Origin: Kocuria sp.
GTDB lineage: Bacteria > Actinomycetota > Actinomycetes > Actinomycetales > Micrococcaceae
Direction: 5' to 3'
NCBI RefSeq assembly: GCF_030536815.1
Contig: NZ_JAUNPE010000002.1
Location: forward strand, 1-60,426
DNA: 60,426 bases
Position numbers and translations under genes: made by a program. Within the stretch, counting starts at the first letter, position 1, and each line of letters begins with the position of its first letter. Under the pieces are notes generated by a model. It had not been told where the DNA came from. It made no database searches and saw nothing but the letters and a program-made list of their open reading frames with translations. Shown here piece by piece: positions 35,546 through 46,105 of the stretch.

Positions 35546-38461
35546 TCAGGCGCGAGGCTTCTCGCGCATCTCCCACGTCTCGATCATGTCGCCCTCTTGG
35601 ATGTCGTTGAACGATCCCAGGCCGATACCGCACTCGAAGCCCTCGCGGACCTCCGTGGCATCGTCCTTGAAACGGCGCAGCGAATCAATGGTGAGGCTGT
35701 CCTTGACCACGCTGCCGTCGCGCACCAGGCGAGCCTTGGCGTTGCGCTTGACGACACCCTTGGTGATGTACGCACCGGCAATGTTGCCCCACTTGGAGGA
35801 CCGGAAGACCTCGCGGATCTCGGCGGTACCGAGCTCCACCTCCTCGTACTCCGGCTTGAGCATGCCCTTGAGGGCGCTCTCGACATCGTCGATGGCGTTG
35901 TAAATCACCGAGTAGAACTTCATGTCCACGCCCTCGCGGTCCGCGAGATCGGTGACACGTTCGGCCGGACGGACGTTGAAGCCGATGATGACCGCGTTGT
36001 CCACCGTGGCCAGGTTGACGTCGTTCTGCGTAATGGCACCCACACCACGGTGAATGACACGCAGCTGAACTTCGTCCCCGCCCACATCGATCTTGAGCAA
36101 CGAATCTTCCAGGGCCTCCACGGCACCGGAGACGTCACCCTTGATGATGAGGTTGAGGGTGTCCATCTTGCCCTCGGCCACGGCCTCGTCGAAGGACTCG
36201 AGCGTGATGCGCTTGCGGCGCTTGGCCAGCTGCGCGTTACGATCCGCGGCTTGGCGCTTCTCGGAGATCTGACGTGCCGTGCGCTCTTCCTGGGTGGCCA
36301 AGAAGGTGTCACCGGCGCGGGGTACTGCGGACAGACCCAGCACCTGCACCGGACGCGACGGCGGTGCCGTCTCGACGGGCTGACCGTTCTCGTCGAACAT
36401 TGCACGCACACGACCGTGAGCCGCGCCGGCCACGATGGCGTCGCCGACCTTCAGCGTGCCGGACTGGACCAGCACGGTACACACGGCACCGCGGCCCCTG
36501 TCCAGGTTGGCCTCAATGGCCACACCGCGGGCTTCCTTGTCGGGATTGGCCTGCAGTTCCAGGGCGCCGTCAGCGGTCAGGACGACCGCGTCGAGCAGGT
36601 CCTCGATGTTCAGACCGGCGCGAGCGGAGACATCCACGAACATGGTGTCGCCACCGTATTCTTCGGGGATCAATCCGTACTCGGTGAGCTGACCGCGGAT
36701 CTTCTCCGGGTTGGCCTCCGGCTTGTCGATCTTGTTCACCGCGACCACGATCGGCACACCGGCCGCCTGGGCGTGGTTCAACGCCTCGACGGTCTGCGGC
36801 ATCACGCCGTCGTCAGCGGCAACCACCAGGACGGCGATGTCGGTGACCTTGGCGCCGCGGGCACGCATGGCGGTGAACGCCTCGTGACCCGGGGTGTCGA
36901 TGAACGTGATCAGGCGTTCCTGGCCGTCCACCTCGGTGGAGATCTGGTACGCACCGATGTGCTGGGTAATGCCGCCGGCCTCACCCTCGATCACCGTGGT
37001 GTTGCGGATGGCGTCCAGCAGACGCGTCTTACCGTGGTCCACGTGACCCATCACGGTGACCACCGGAGGACGGGATTCGAGAACTTCCTCGCCCTCGGCC
37101 TCGGCCTCGGCCTCGAGGTCGATGTCGAAGGATTCGAGCAGCTCGCGCTCCTCGTCCTCCGGTGAGACGACCTGGATCTTGAAGCCCAGCTCGGCACCCA
37201 ACAGCTCGAACGTTTCCTCGTCCAGCGACTGGGTCTGAGTGGCCATTTCACCCAGGTGAATGAGAACGGTCACCAGCGAGGCCGGGTTGGCGTTGATCTT
37301 CTCGGCGAAGTCCATGAGCGAGGCACCGCGACGCAGGCGGACCACCGTGTTGCCATCACCGTGCGGAACGGAGACGCCACCCACGGCGGGTGCTGACATC
37401 TGCTCAAGCTCTTGACGCTTCGCACGCTTCGACTTGCGCTGCCGGCCACGGCCGCCACCACCACGACCGAAGGCACCCTGAGTGCCACCGCGGCCACCAC
37501 GGCCGCGGAAACCGCCGCCACCGGCGGGACCACCGGGAGCGCCACCACCGCGGCGGGGTCCGCCGCCACCGGCGTTACCGGGACGACTGCCGATGGGAGC
37601 CACACCCGTGGTGTGACCCGGCATCATGTTGGGCGAGGGGCGCGGACCACCGGGACGGGGAGCACCCTGTCCCTGGCCCTGGCGGGCGCCGCCCGGACGC
37701 GGGGCGCCGGTGCGGGCTCCACCCTGAGCACCCTGAGCGCCGTGCGGGGGACGGGGTCCACCCGGACGGGGGCCGGCCGGGCGAGGTCCGCCGGGACGGG
37801 GACCGCCCTGGCCGGAACCGCTCGTGCGCATGCCCTGCTGGGGAGCGAAGGGGTTGTTGCCCGGGCGAGGAGCACCCGGTTTACCGGAACGCTGCTGACC
37901 CGGACGGGCTCCGCCGGGCTTGGGAGCGTTGGACTCGGAACCGCGGCCCATACCCTGCTGTGATGCGTACGGGTTGTTTCCCGGACGGGCACCGCCCGGC
38001 TTGGGAGCCGAGGACCTGGGTGATTGCGGCTTGGACTCGGGCGCCTTGGGAGCCTGTGCCTTGGGCGCTTCGGCCTTGGGAGCCGGAGCAGGCGTGGACT
38101 CTGCCTTGGGAGCGGCAGTCGGGGCCGCCTCCTCCTTGGCCCGTGCGGGCTTCGGGGCAGCTTGGCCCGGCTTGGGACCGGATGCCGCTGCCGGACGCTC
38201 GCCGGCGGTCTTGGTCTCGGCCTTGGGCTGGGACTGGGACTGCTGCGCGGGTTTGGCGCTCGGGGTCTTCCTGGGAGCCTTCTCCGCCGAGGCGTCGCCG
38301 GAACCGGCCGGGAACGCAGTACGAAGTTTCTTGGCTACCGGGGGCTCCACCGTGGAGGATGCTCCACGGACGAATTCCCCTAATTCTTGAAGCTTGGAAA
38401 TCGCTTCCTTAGACGTGATACCGAGCTCTTTGGCGAGCTCGTGGACACGGGGCTTGGCCAC
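35546..38461 (-). CDS. infB: Translation initiation factor IF-2
   Basis: 971 residues. N-terminal IF2N domain ([19 protein letters not shown]), then about 300 residues of Ala/Pro/Lys and PRPGG/GGRGG repeats, a second short IF2N-like stretch ([25 protein letters not shown], named in part), the G domain with G1 GHVDHGKT, G3 DTPGHEAF and G4 NKIDKPEAN, and domains II-IV. It loads fMet-tRNA on the 30S subunit. GTG start at 38461 with AGGAG five bases before. The repeat-rich linker is longer than in E. coli but typical of actinobacteria. Confidence 0.97.
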   Translation of the reverse strand: MAKPRVHELAKELGITSKEAISKLQELGEFVRGASSTVEPPVAKKLRTAFPAGSGDASAEKAPRKTPSAKPAQQSQSQPKAETKTAGERPAAASGPKPGQAAPKPARAKEEAAPTAAPKAESTPAPAPKAEAPKAQAPKAPESKPQSPRSSAPKPGGARPGNNPYASQQGMGRGSESNAPKPGGARPGQQRSGKPGAPRPGNNPFAPQQGMRTSGSGQGGPRPGGPRPAGPRPGGPRPPHGAQGAQGGARTGAPRPGGARQGQGQGAPRPGGPRPSPNMMPGHTTGVAPIGSRPGNAGGGGPRRGGGAPGGPAGGGGFRGRGGRGGTQGAFGRGGGGRGRQRKSKRAKRQELEQMSAPAVGGVSVPHGDGNTVVRLRRGASLMDFAEKINANPASLVTVLIHLGEMATQTQSLDEETFELLGAELGFKIQVVSPEDEERELLESFDIDLEAEAEAEGEEVLESRPPVVTVMGHVDHGKTRLLDAIRNTTVIEGEAGGITQHIGAYQISTEVDGQERLITFIDTPGHEAFTAMRARGAKVTDIAVLVVAADDGVMPQTVEALNHAQAAGVPIVVAVNKIDKPEANPEKIRGQLTEYGLIPEEYGGDTMFVDVSARAGLNIEDLLDAVVLTADGALELQANPDKEARGVAIEANLDRGRGAVCTVLVQSGTLKVGDAIVAGAAHGRVRAMFDENGQPVETAPPSRPVQVLGLSAVPRAGDTFLATQEERTARQISEKRQAADRNAQLAKRRKRITLESFDEAVAEGKMDTLNLIIKGDVSGAVEALEDSLLKIDVGGDEVQLRVIHRGVGAITQNDVNLATVDNAVIIGFNVRPAERVTDLADREGVDMKFYSVIYNAIDDVESALKGMLKPEYEEVELGTAEIREVFRSSKWGNIAGAYITKGVVKRNAKARLVRDGSVVKDSLTIDSLRRFKDDATEVREGFECGIGLGSFNDIQEGDMIETWEMREKPRA

Positions 38462-38586
38462 ATTTCTCCTGTCTCGGTCCGCACCGACACAGGCACGAAC
38501 CTTTTATCTTCCGTTGATGCGGCCTTGGGGCGCGTCGATGTTCGACATGCGACCCTGCTGGCCGTGGGCGGAGTACGAAAAAGTAC

Positions 38587-38919
38587 TCATCGCTTGGCAC
38601 TCATCGGTTTTCCATGGTCTTCTGACTCGCTTTCCTTCTGTCCGTTCCACCGTGTGGACAGTAAAACGTTGAGGTGGTGACCGAGGTTCTCGGCATTGAC
38701 GGCGGTGCGGAACGCGCGGTTGAACGCGCGGCGCCGCACTGCTGTACCGACGCATTCCTGAGTGGGATGCACCCAGGCACCTCGGCCGCCGATACGGCGG
38801 GGCACGTCCAGTACGGCTTCCGGGCCGTGCTGGGTGTGCTCCACCGCTACGCGGACGAGTTGATCAGGGGATACAACTTTTTTGCATCCCACGCAGGTTC
38901 GAAGGCTGTTTTGGCTCAC
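38587..38919 (-). CDS. ylxR: YlxR family (DUF448) RNA-binding protein
   Basis: 110 residues between nusA and infB, the conserved position. The RTCVGCKK motif at 7-14 and GRGAWVHPTQECV (50-62) define the family; the RGA(W/Y) loop binds RNA. Recent work on other bacteria connects it with RNase P (RnpM), though I cannot infer that here. An internal promoter may precede it. Confidence 0.92.
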   Translation of the reverse strand: MSQNSLRTCVGCKKVVSPDQLVRVAVEHTQHGPEAVLDVPRRIGGRGAWVHPTQECVGTAVRRRAFNRAFRTAVNAENLGHHLNVLLSTRWNGQKESESEDHGKPMSAKR

Positions 38920-39009
38920 CCTCGCTCCTGCACTTGTTCACGTGGATACGCGGCAACCGCCCCTGGCGGTGCCGGTGCGTACGCACAATTCACGAACTGA
39001 CCGTAGACA

Positions 39010-39015
39010 AGTCTA
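39010..39015 (-). promoter_or_regulatory. Possible -10 element before ylxR-infB
   Basis: TAGACT on the minus strand, inside the palindrome TAGAC-AA-GTCTA (39004-39015), 90 bases before ylxR. The same hexamer precedes hisB. No -35 consensus; low confidence. Confidence 0.3.
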
Positions 39016-39052
39016 ACGCGCCGGGGTTGATTCCCTCGAATTGCGGGAATTC

Positions 39053-40030
39053 TCAGTGATTCGCCACCCGTGACTCGGGCACGATGTCGATGCGCCAACC
39101 GGTCAATCGCGCGGCCAGACGCGCGTTCTGGCCTTCCTTGCCGATCGCCAGCGACAACTGGTGGTCGGGCACGACGGCGCGCGCGGAGCGGGTTCGCTCG
39201 TCCACGATCTCGACTCGGGTGGTCTTGGCCGGGGACAGCGCGTTGGCGATGAACGCGCCGGGTTCCTCGGTGAAGTCGATGATGTCGATCTTCTCCTCCC
39301 CCAGTTCGTTCATGACCGCCCGCACACGCGAACCCATCTCGCCAATGCACGCGCCCTTGGCGTTGGCTCCGGGCCGAGTGGCCACCACGGCCATCTTGGT
39401 ACGGTGGCCGGCCTCGCGGGCCAGTGCGACGATCTCCACGGAGCCGTCCGCAATTTCCGGGACTTCCATCTCGAACAGGCGACGCACCAGATCCGGGTGG
39501 GAGCGGGACAGGGTGATGGATGGGCCTTTGAGACCGCGCTTGGCCTCGACCACGAATGCGCGGATGCGAGCACCGTGCTTGTAGACCTCGCCCGGAGCCT
39601 GCTCGTGCGGCGGCAGCACGGCCTCGACGGTACCCAGGTTCACCTGGATCATGTTGGGGTTCTTGCCCTGCTGGATCTGCCCGGAGACGAGCTCACCCTC
39701 GCGGCCCTTGAAATGGCCCAGCACATTGTCGTCCTCGACGTCGCGCAATTTCTGCAGGATCACCTGCCGTGCCGTGGCAGCGGCAATGCGGCCGAAGCCC
39801 GCGGGGGTGTCGTCGAACTCGCCGATCTTATTGCCGTCCTCGTCGACCTCGTCCGCCCAGATGCTCACGTGACCGGTTCGGCGCTCGACCTCGGCGCGGG
39901 CACCGCTCACGGCGCCCGGGGACTTCTGGTAGGCGAGCAGCAGGGCTTGTTCAATGGTGGGGATCAGCACGTCCACCGGAATGTCCCGTTCGCGTTCGAG
40001 CAGACGCAGGGTGCTCATATCAATGTCCAT
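39053..40030 (-). CDS. nusA: Transcription termination/antitermination protein NusA
   Basis: 325 residues. N-terminal RNA-polymerase-binding domain ([34 protein letters not shown], named in part), S1 domain (about 110-180), KH1 ([25 protein letters not shown]) and KH2 ([34 protein letters not shown]). No acidic repeats at the end, as usual in Gram-positives. ATG at 40030 with AAGGAAGG before it; the frame runs on to 40093 and an ATG at 40018 is the alternative. Confidence 0.95.
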   Translation of the reverse strand: MDIDMSTLRLLERERDIPVDVLIPTIEQALLLAYQKSPGAVSGARAEVERRTGHVSIWADEVDEDGNKIGEFDDTPAGFGRIAAATARQVILQKLRDVEDDNVLGHFKGREGELVSGQIQQGKNPNMIQVNLGTVEAVLPPHEQAPGEVYKHGARIRAFVVEAKRGLKGPSITLSRSHPDLVRRLFEMEVPEIADGSVEIVALAREAGHRTKMAVVATRPGANAKGACIGEMGSRVRAVMNELGEEKIDIIDFTEEPGAFIANALSPAKTTRVEIVDERTRSARAVVPDHQLSLAIGKEGQNARLAARLTGWRIDIVPESRVANH

Positions 40031-40166
40031 GTGACCGGCCTTCCTTCGTGCCCATTCGGGACCCGTCCGGGAACCAAACAGCGCGCCACACATGGGAGGT
40101 GTGGAGCGCTGCAGCGTGGGTATTGGCTAATTGTTCTTCGGGCTATGGTACATCCCCCGTGCCCGA

Positions 40167-40658
40167 TCAGATTTCGACCTCGACCCGGGCGCCACGCACG
40201 TGCTGGTACTCCACGCGCTCGGGATCGAGATACTTGATGGGCATGCCCTTTTTCGGCTGGTGCCACCGTTGAACCACCGCGTGATCGTCGTGGGCTTCCA
40301 GGAGCCGAGCGGTGTAGCGCTCCCCCTCTGCGGGCCGGATCCGCACCAGGCGTCCCACGTTGCGCTTCCAGTGCCGCGGATTCTCCAGCTCTCGGGTGGC
40401 ACCCGGAGTCGATACTTCCAATTCATAGGGCGGGCCCGGAACGGGATCGTGCTCGTCCAGGGCGGCCGAAATGGCCCGGGACACCTCGGCCAACCGGTCC
40501 AGGTTCAGCGCGTCCGTACCATCCGGGAGGTCCAGCACGATGCGCAGGGTCCGCTGCCCGGCCTGCTGAACCAGGTCCAGTTCCTCGAGGAACAGCCCCT
40601 CGGTGGTGACCACCGGCTCCACACTGTTGCGAATGGCGGTGATGTCTGCCGAGCTCAT
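40167..40658 (-). CDS. rimP: Ribosome maturation factor RimP
   Basis: 163 residues. N-terminal domain with LFLEELDLVQQAGQRTLRIVLDLPDG (named in part), then the YELEVSTPGATRELENPRHWKRNVGRLV core (PGxxRxL and W) and a C-terminal Sm-like barrel. It helps 30S assembly. ATG at 40658 is fixed by GAAGGAGA; the longer frame upstream is a shadow. Classic first gene of the nusA operon; divergent from the next gene. Confidence 0.94.
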   Translation of the reverse strand: MSSADITAIRNSVEPVVTTEGLFLEELDLVQQAGQRTLRIVLDLPDGTDALNLDRLAEVSRAISAALDEHDPVPGPPYELEVSTPGATRELENPRHWKRNVGRLVRIRPAEGERYTARLLEAHDDHAVVQRWHQPKKGMPIKYLDPERVEYQHVRGARVEVEI

Positions 40659-40721
40659 AGGTTCTCCTTCGTGTCGGTTGGTGTCTCTATCATGGAACAT
40701 CATGGAACCAAGGGAGGAATC

Positions 40722-41606
40722 GTGGCCGCTGCACGCACCACTCGCGCCTGGGCGTGGGTGATCGCACTGGTTGCCATAGCACTGGTGCTCGTCCTGGCCG
40801 GCGGCGCGTGGGCCACATGGCGCCCCTTGTCCGATCACGACGCCGCTCGGTTGACCGCCCGGGACATCGTCGCCTCCGTGGCCGAGTCACCGGACACCCG
40901 GATTCCCCGGGAGACGTCGGATCGCCAGCTGTCCGCGCTCGGTCCCGCGGCAACCCCCGCTCAACGCGACCGGTTGACCGAACAACAGGACCCCGTGGAA
41001 CTGACCACCGCTGCCTCTCGGCTGACCGAGCTGGCATCGAACCAGGAGGATGCGGAATTGGCGGCCACCATGGCGGGAATTGCCGCGTCGTGGTCCGCGA
41101 CCACCGTCAGAGCAGACTCCGATGCACCCTCGGTCATGGATCTCGAAGCCGCTGACCAACTGGATGTGGCGGCAGCGGAGCGTTGCACGCCCGAGCTGAC
41201 CGCCCTGGCCACGCAGCTGGATCGCGCCCGTTATACCGCACAGGCGGCTGAAGCCAGGGAGGACAACGGCACGGATCCCGGCGCGGCACCATTGCGGCAG
41301 TGGCAGGAACATCTCGACCGCCTGCTCGACGAGCCGCACGCTGCTCCGCTGTACGCGTGCGATCCTCACCCCGCCCGGGGCGGTTACCAACTACCCCCGA
41401 ACATTGCCGAGAACGCCCCCGACGCCGCAGGCCACGTCGCGGGGGATGTCTCCGAATACGCGGCGGCCGCTCTGGCGTCGTCGGCGCCCGCGGAACGACC
41501 CTGGCTCCTGGCCTCGCTGGAGACGTCTGCGCGCGCTCAGGCTCTGTTGCAACCGCAGGAGCCCGTTCCCGCGCTGGTGGGGGACATCACCGTCACCGGC
41601 CAGTGA
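40722..41606 (+). CDS. Membrane-anchored protein, possibly DUF4439-like at the C-terminus
   Basis: 294 residues from the GTG at 40722 (GGGAGG five bases before). One membrane helix at about 9-30 (AWVIALVAIALVLVLAGGAWA), then an Ala/Asp/Glu-rich helical ectodomain. Two cysteines (about 149 and 211) could form a disulfide. The last 60 residues (EYAAAALASSAPAERPWLLASLETSA, named in part) look like the ferritin-like DUF4439 helices found beside rimP in other actinobacteria (compare Rv2843/Rv2844 in M. tuberculosis), but no metal ligand set is evident. It overlaps the convergent TSUP gene by 14 bases. Confidence 0.72.
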   Translation: MAAARTTRAWAWVIALVAIALVLVLAGGAWATWRPLSDHDAARLTARDIVASVAESPDTRIPRETSDRQLSALGPAATPAQRDRLTEQQDPVELTTAASRLTELASNQEDAELAATMAGIAASWSATTVRADSDAPSVMDLEAADQLDVAAAERCTPELTALATQLDRARYTAQAAEAREDNGTDPGAAPLRQWQEHLDRLLDEPHAAPLYACDPHPARGGYQLPPNIAENAPDAAGHVAGDVSEYAAAALASSAPAERPWLLASLETSARAQALLQPQEPVPALVGDITVTGQ

Positions 41607-42399
41607 TGATGTCCCAACCCAGCTTCACGATCAGGACCGTGACCACCACGAAAAAGATGGTTCGGATGAAAGTGCTGCCCTTGGCCACGGCCGTACGTGC
41701 ACCGATGTAACCGCCCAGCATGTTGCTCACCCCCAGCACCAGCCCGAGCCCCCACACAATGGACCCGTTGGCCGTGAACACCATGAGCGCGCCGAGGTTG
41801 GTGGCCAGGTTGATGATCTTGGCCTTGGCGCTCGCGGCCAGGAAACTGTAGCCGAGCACCGAAACCAGGCCGATCACCAGGAACGATCCCGTCCCGGGAC
41901 CCATGACGCCGTCGTAGAAGCCAATCGCGGCGCCCAGCAGAACCGCCAAGCCGTAGTGCCGGGCCCCGGTGTGGCGAAGTGCCGTGAGCTGGCCCATGGT
42001 CGGGTGCGCGACCGTGAAGATCAACACGCCGATCAATGCGGCCACAATGATCGGCCGGAAGACCTCCGACGGCAACAGCGAGGCGACCGCCGCTCCTCCC
42101 CCGGATGCCGCCAGGGCCACGAGGGCCATAGGCAGCGCCGTACGAAGATCCGGACGCACCCGCCGGTAGTAGGTCACCGCTGACGTCGCCGTGCCGAAGA
42201 TCGACCCCATTTTGTTGGTCGCGAGCGCCTGAACCGGAGTGATACCCGGGATCATCAGGGCCACCGGGAGCTGCAGCAGACCGCCACCGCCCACGACCGC
42301 ATCAATGAATCCCGCGGCCAATCCGGTGAGAACCAAGAGCAGCAGAAGGCTCGGGGTCGCCGATTCCAACCCCGAGCCTTCCAAGAACCATGCATCCAT
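41593..42399 (-). CDS. TSUP (TauE/SafE) family membrane transporter
   Basis: 268 residues, about eight membrane helices in two half-domains; each half begins with a Gly-rich helix pair (FIDAVVGGGGLLQLPVAL and FYDGVMGPGTGSFLVIGL, as typical of DUF81). The family exports sulfite, sulfoacetate or other small organic sulfur or carbon anions; substrate unknown. ATG at 42399 has AGGTG before it; a GTG at 42408 is also in frame. It lies 28 bases after proS and overlaps the rightward gene by 14 bases. Confidence 0.88.
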   Translation of the reverse strand: MDAWFLEGSGLESATPSLLLLLVLTGLAAGFIDAVVGGGGLLQLPVALMIPGITPVQALATNKMGSIFGTATSAVTYYRRVRPDLRTALPMALVALAASGGGAAVASLLPSEVFRPIIVAALIGVLIFTVAHPTMGQLTALRHTGARHYGLAVLLGAAIGFYDGVMGPGTGSFLVIGLVSVLGYSFLAASAKAKIINLATNLGALMVFTANGSIVWGLGLVLGVSNMLGGYIGARTAVAKGSTFIRTIFFVVVTVLIVKLGWDIITGR

Positions 42400-42426
42400 G
42401 CAGAACACCTACGGCCGCTCGCGCCG

Positions 42427-44256
42427 TTATCGGGCCTCGTCCGATTCCGGGTGCGGGTCGCCGGCGAGCTCCGAACGCAGTTCCTGGACCACCTGGTCCC
42501 GCGCAATGTCTCGGCTGTCGCCGCTACGACGATCCCGGACTTCCAGAAGGCCGTCCTTGAGACCGCGTCCGATCACCAGGACCGTGGGCACGCCCAACAA
42601 CTCCGCGTCACCGAACTTCACGCCCGGAGAGGTCTTGGGCCGGTCATCGAAGAGCACGCTCAACCCGGCGTCCTCGATCTCCCGGACGATTTCTTCCGCG
42701 GCCTCCAGCACCTCGGTACCCTTGCCCGTGGCCACCACGTGGACATCGGCCGGGGCAAGATTGCGGGGCCACAACAGTCCCTTGTCGTCGTGGTAGTGCT
42801 CGGCGACCGCGGCCAACGCGCGCGTGACACCGATGCCGTAGGAGCCCATGGTCACGGTCACGAGTTTCCCGTTCTGATCCAGCACCTTGAGTCCCAGGGC
42901 CTCCGCGTACAAACGGCCGAGCTGGAACACGTGCCCCATTTCCACGCCGCGCGCGATCTCCAATGCACCGGATCCGTCAGGAGCCTGGTCACCCGCCCGT
43001 ACACTGCAGGCCTCCAGGGTGCCGTCCCATGTGAAGTCGCGCCCCGCGATCAGCCCGTACACATGCATCTCGCTCACGTTGGCGCCGGTGATCCAGCTGG
43101 TTCCGGGAACCACACGGGGATCCACGAAGTACGGGATCTCCGATTGGGATTTTGCACCCAACACGGCGTCATCCGGTGTCATCCCCGGGCCCAGGTAGCC
43201 CTTGACGATTTCGGGGCGGGCCCGCAGTTGGTCGTCGCTGGCGGGTTCCACCTCCAGTTCACCGCCCACGCCGAGAACCTCACCGATCCCGGCCTCGACG
43301 CGCTTGATGTCGATTTCACGGTCGCCGGGCAGACCCACGGCGACCAGCTGCTTGTCACCGCCCGGCAGGTTCACGGACAGGACAACGTTCTTGAGGGTGT
43401 CGGCCGCCGTCCACTGCCCCGTTTCACGCGGATGCAACTCGTTGGAGCGCGCCACCAGGGTGTCAATGGTGGGGCTGTTCGGAGTCTTGTGCACCTGGGC
43501 CGCCGGAGCGCCGTCGTAGCCGATGGGCTCCGGCGGCACCGTGGTGACGGCTTCGACGTTGGCCGCGTACCCGCCGGCCGTACGCACAAACGTGTCCTCA
43601 CCGATGGGCGTGGGGTGCATGAACTCTTCCGAGCGGGAGCCGCCCATGGCGCCCGACTGGGCCGAGACCGCAACGATTGGCAGACCGAGACGTTCAAATA
43701 TCCGAACGTACGCGGCGCGGTGTTTGGCGTAGGACTCCTCCAGGCCGGCGTCGTCGATGTCGAAGGAGTAGGAATCCTTCATGATGAATTCGCGCCCGCG
43801 CAGCAGGCCGGCGCGGGGGCGGGCCTCGTCGCGGTACTTGGTCTGGATCTGATAAAGCATGGCCGGCAGATCCTTGTAGGACGAATACATGTCCTTGACG
43901 AGCAGCGTGAACATTTCCTCGTGCGTGGGTGCGAGCAGGTAATCGGCGCCCTTGCGGTCCTTGAGCCGGAACAGGTTCTCCCCGTACTCCGTCCACCGGT
44001 TACTGACCTCGTAGGGTTCACGCGGCAACAGCGCCGGGAAGTGCACCTCTTGCGCGCCGATGGCATTCATTTCCTCGCGGACCACGGCCTCGACCTTGCG
44101 CAGCACATTCAGCCCGAGCGGCAACCACGTGTAAATACCCGGTGCGGCACGTCGGATGTAACCGGCGCGGACCAGCAGACGGTGGCTGGCCACGTCTGCA
44201 TCAACGGGGTCCTCGCGCAGCGTGCGGAGGAACAGGGAACTCAGGCGAAGCGGCAC
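42427..44256 (-). CDS. proS: Prolyl-tRNA synthetase
   Basis: 609 residues, bacterial type with the editing (INS) domain inserted between class II motifs 2 and 3 (about 230-390, with [14 protein letters not shown] and [10 protein letters not shown]). Motif 2 has [30 protein letters not shown] (named in part); motif 3 is [14 protein letters not shown]; the anticodon-binding domain follows. GTG start with TAGGAC before it. Confidence 0.96.
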   Translation of the reverse strand: MPLRLSSLFLRTLREDPVDADVASHRLLVRAGYIRRAAPGIYTWLPLGLNVLRKVEAVVREEMNAIGAQEVHFPALLPREPYEVSNRWTEYGENLFRLKDRKGADYLLAPTHEEMFTLLVKDMYSSYKDLPAMLYQIQTKYRDEARPRAGLLRGREFIMKDSYSFDIDDAGLEESYAKHRAAYVRIFERLGLPIVAVSAQSGAMGGSRSEEFMHPTPIGEDTFVRTAGGYAANVEAVTTVPPEPIGYDGAPAAQVHKTPNSPTIDTLVARSNELHPRETGQWTAADTLKNVVLSVNLPGGDKQLVAVGLPGDREIDIKRVEAGIGEVLGVGGELEVEPASDDQLRARPEIVKGYLGPGMTPDDAVLGAKSQSEIPYFVDPRVVPGTSWITGANVSEMHVYGLIAGRDFTWDGTLEACSVRAGDQAPDGSGALEIARGVEMGHVFQLGRLYAEALGLKVLDQNGKLVTVTMGSYGIGVTRALAAVAEHYHDDKGLLWPRNLAPADVHVVATGKGTEVLEAAEEIVREIEDAGLSVLFDDRPKTSPGVKFGDAELLGVPTVLVIGRGLKDGLLEVRDRRSGDSRDIARDQVVQELRSELAGDPHPESDEAR

Positions 44257-44284
44257 GAAGAGTCCTAACCGCCCGTAAACGGGC

Positions 44285-44340
44285 CTAATAAGGAGGGGCT
44301 GGTATCTGGTGGGATTCTATCCCCCGGACACCAGCCTCTC
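44285..44340 (-). terminator. Intrinsic terminator after the lipoprotein gene
   Basis: A long imperfect hairpin: outer stem 44293-44303 with 44330-44340 (one wobble), inner stem around GGGAT-TCT-ATCCC (44311-44321). On the minus strand TCCTTATTA follows. It lies 17 bases behind the lipoprotein stop and before proS. Confidence 0.65.
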
Positions 44341-44356
44341 AGACCAAGATGGCTGC

Positions 44357-45112
44357 TTACTGTTCGGAAATCTTGGTGACGGATTCCTGCAGGATGGCCT
44401 CGACGTCCGGGGTCTCGGAAGTCGGGCTCGCGGTGCCACTTGAACCGCCTTGCCCACTGACCACGACAAAGGTGTTTCCTACCACGGCGGAAGCCTGGGT
44501 CATCGTATTGGACTGCCCATCCATGTCCATGGTCATGTTCATCATTGTTGCTTCCGTGGCCTTGTCGAGATCGAGATCGCGCGGTTCAATGCTCGCTTCG
44601 ATCTTGCTGCCCATGAGTTCCATGGTGAACTCGCGGCAGTCCTCGTTCTGCTGGTTGGCCGTCCGGGCATGCTCAACGGCTTCATCGCCCGAGCCCATGG
44701 GCATGACGGTCACCGCGTACTGCCCCTCGGAAGGAGTGGCCACCACAATGTCCTCCGCGTGCCCGGATGAGGTGTCCAGTGCCTCCTTGACCAGGTCCTT
44801 GCACTGTGCCGGTTCAATCGTGGCCTGATCGATCACCTGCTCCAAGTCCTCCATCTGACTGTCGGCGTTGTCCTCGTCCATGGGCTCGGCGGACAGCTTC
44901 TGGCCGTCGACCTCCACACTGTTGAGCGCACTGACCACCTGGTCCTGCGAATAGCTGGCTTGGGGGTCGGGTTCGCTTTCTGCTCCTCCGCCTCCTGAGG
45001 AACATGCGGTGAGTGCCAATGCGGCCACCGCAAGAGCAGTCATTGAACGGGTGCCGCGACGCCATGCAAACGGTTTGCGGGGCAAGGACGTGGGGGTCGT
45101 GATGGAGCCCAT
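44357..45112 (-). CDS. Putative lipoprotein
   Basis: 251 residues. Signal peptide of the lipoprotein class: basic start, hydrophobic MTALAVAALAL, lipobox LTAC with the lipidated Cys at about residue 37, followed by a Ser/Gly-rich linker. The mature part is acidic, with YAVTVMPMGSGDEAVEHA and FVVVSGQG strands; it has two more cysteines (about 104 and 159). No known domain recognised. Probably anchored outside the membrane. AGGTGATT precedes the ATG. Confidence 0.8.
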   Translation of the reverse strand: MGSITTPTSLPRKPFAWRRGTRSMTALAVAALALTACSSGGGGAESEPDPQASYSQDQVVSALNSVEVDGQKLSAEPMDEDNADSQMEDLEQVIDQATIEPAQCKDLVKEALDTSSGHAEDIVVATPSEGQYAVTVMPMGSGDEAVEHARTANQQNEDCREFTMELMGSKIEASIEPRDLDLDKATEATMMNMTMDMDGQSNTMTQASAVVGNTFVVVSGQGGSSGTASPTSETPDVEAILQESVTKISEQ

Positions 45113-45241
45113 GGGAAATCACCTAATTTTCGCCGGTTGTACCAGTTGACTGAGCGGCTGAGGTTGCCACGCCCCAAATGTAACCCGGCTCACGCATGCT
45201 GCAGGATCATCGCCGCACCTGTGTGGTACCTCCCTCGCCGG

Positions 45242-46105
45242 CTACAACAAAACCGTGGCGAAAGTACCCGACCGCTCGAAACCGACTTTGCGATACGTGG
45301 CCAGGGCGGGCCGGTTGTATGAGTTCACGTACAGGCTGACCACGGGAACGTATGTTCTGGCCAGAGCCACCACCGCCGCCATGCACGGGGCCGCAAGTCC
45401 CCTGCCGCGGTACGCCGGATGGACCCAAACACCCTGAATCTGACATACCTGGCCGCTCATGGCTCCGATGTCCGCCTTGAAGATGACTTTGCCGTCCGTG
45501 TCGTCCGTGAGCACCGCGGTGCGGCGATCACGCAGCAATTGCTCGACGCGCTTGCGGTAGCTCTGGGCGCCGTCCACGAACGGTGAGTACCCGACCTCTT
45601 CTTCGAACATCGCCGCGGCCGCGGGCAGCACACGGGAGAATTCGGACACCTCTGCCCAGCGCACCCGATCCGACACAGCGCTGAACTGCTCGGACGCCGG
45701 ATCGGTATCCATTGCGAGCAGCGGCTGGTCAGGGCGTACGTCGAACGGCAGGGGCCACGAGGTCTTGAGCCGGTTCCACAGCCCCATGACGGGCTCCGCC
45801 GGCCCGAACAGGGAGGCGTAGCGTGAACCGCCCCGCGCGAGGTGGTCCGCGACCAGGTCCTGCCCGGTTTCATCCAGTGCGATCGGGACCACGTTGGTAC
45901 CCACCCAGCAAGCGCCGACAAGTTCCTGGGCGGGACTCATGATGCCCAGCACGGGTGCCGGTCGACGCCGCCGGGCGGCGCGAACGGTGTCCACGTGCGC
46001 GGCAACGAACACCGATGACACCGCGTGACGCGCCATGAGCCGGTCCAGTTGTGCCTGCGGCACGGCCCCGGGAACCAGCAAGCGCGTCACCCGGTATCGG
46101 GTCAT
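45242..46105 (-). CDS. DUF4081 / GNAT family N-acetyltransferase
   Basis: 287 residues. N-terminal DUF4081 (about 1-120) followed by a GNAT domain with the acetyl-CoA motif [17 protein letters not shown] (Q/RxxGxG/A form: RGRGLA) at about 228-244 and the closing strand [20 protein letters not shown]. Homologous to Rv2867c, always beside ispG. Substrate unknown. The ATG overlaps the ispG stop (ATGA), so translation is coupled; a link to the MEP pathway is not known. Confidence 0.88.
   Translation of the reverse strand: MTRYRVTRLLVPGAVPQAQLDRLMARHAVSSVFVAAHVDTVRAARRRRPAPVLGIMSPAQELVGACWVGTNVVPIALDETGQDLVADHLARGGSRYASLFGPAEPVMGLWNRLKTSWPLPFDVRPDQPLLAMDTDPASEQFSAVSDRVRWAEVSEFSRVLPAAAAMFEEEVGYSPFVDGAQSYRKRVEQLLRDRRTAVLTDDTDGKVIFKADIGAMSGQVCQIQGVWVHPAYRGRGLAAPCMAAVVALARTYVPVVSLYVNSYNRPALATYRKVGFERSGTFATVLL

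Noticed and set aside
42451..44268. 605-residue rightward open frame
   Set aside because: Antisense shadow of proS, which has all class II synthetase motifs.
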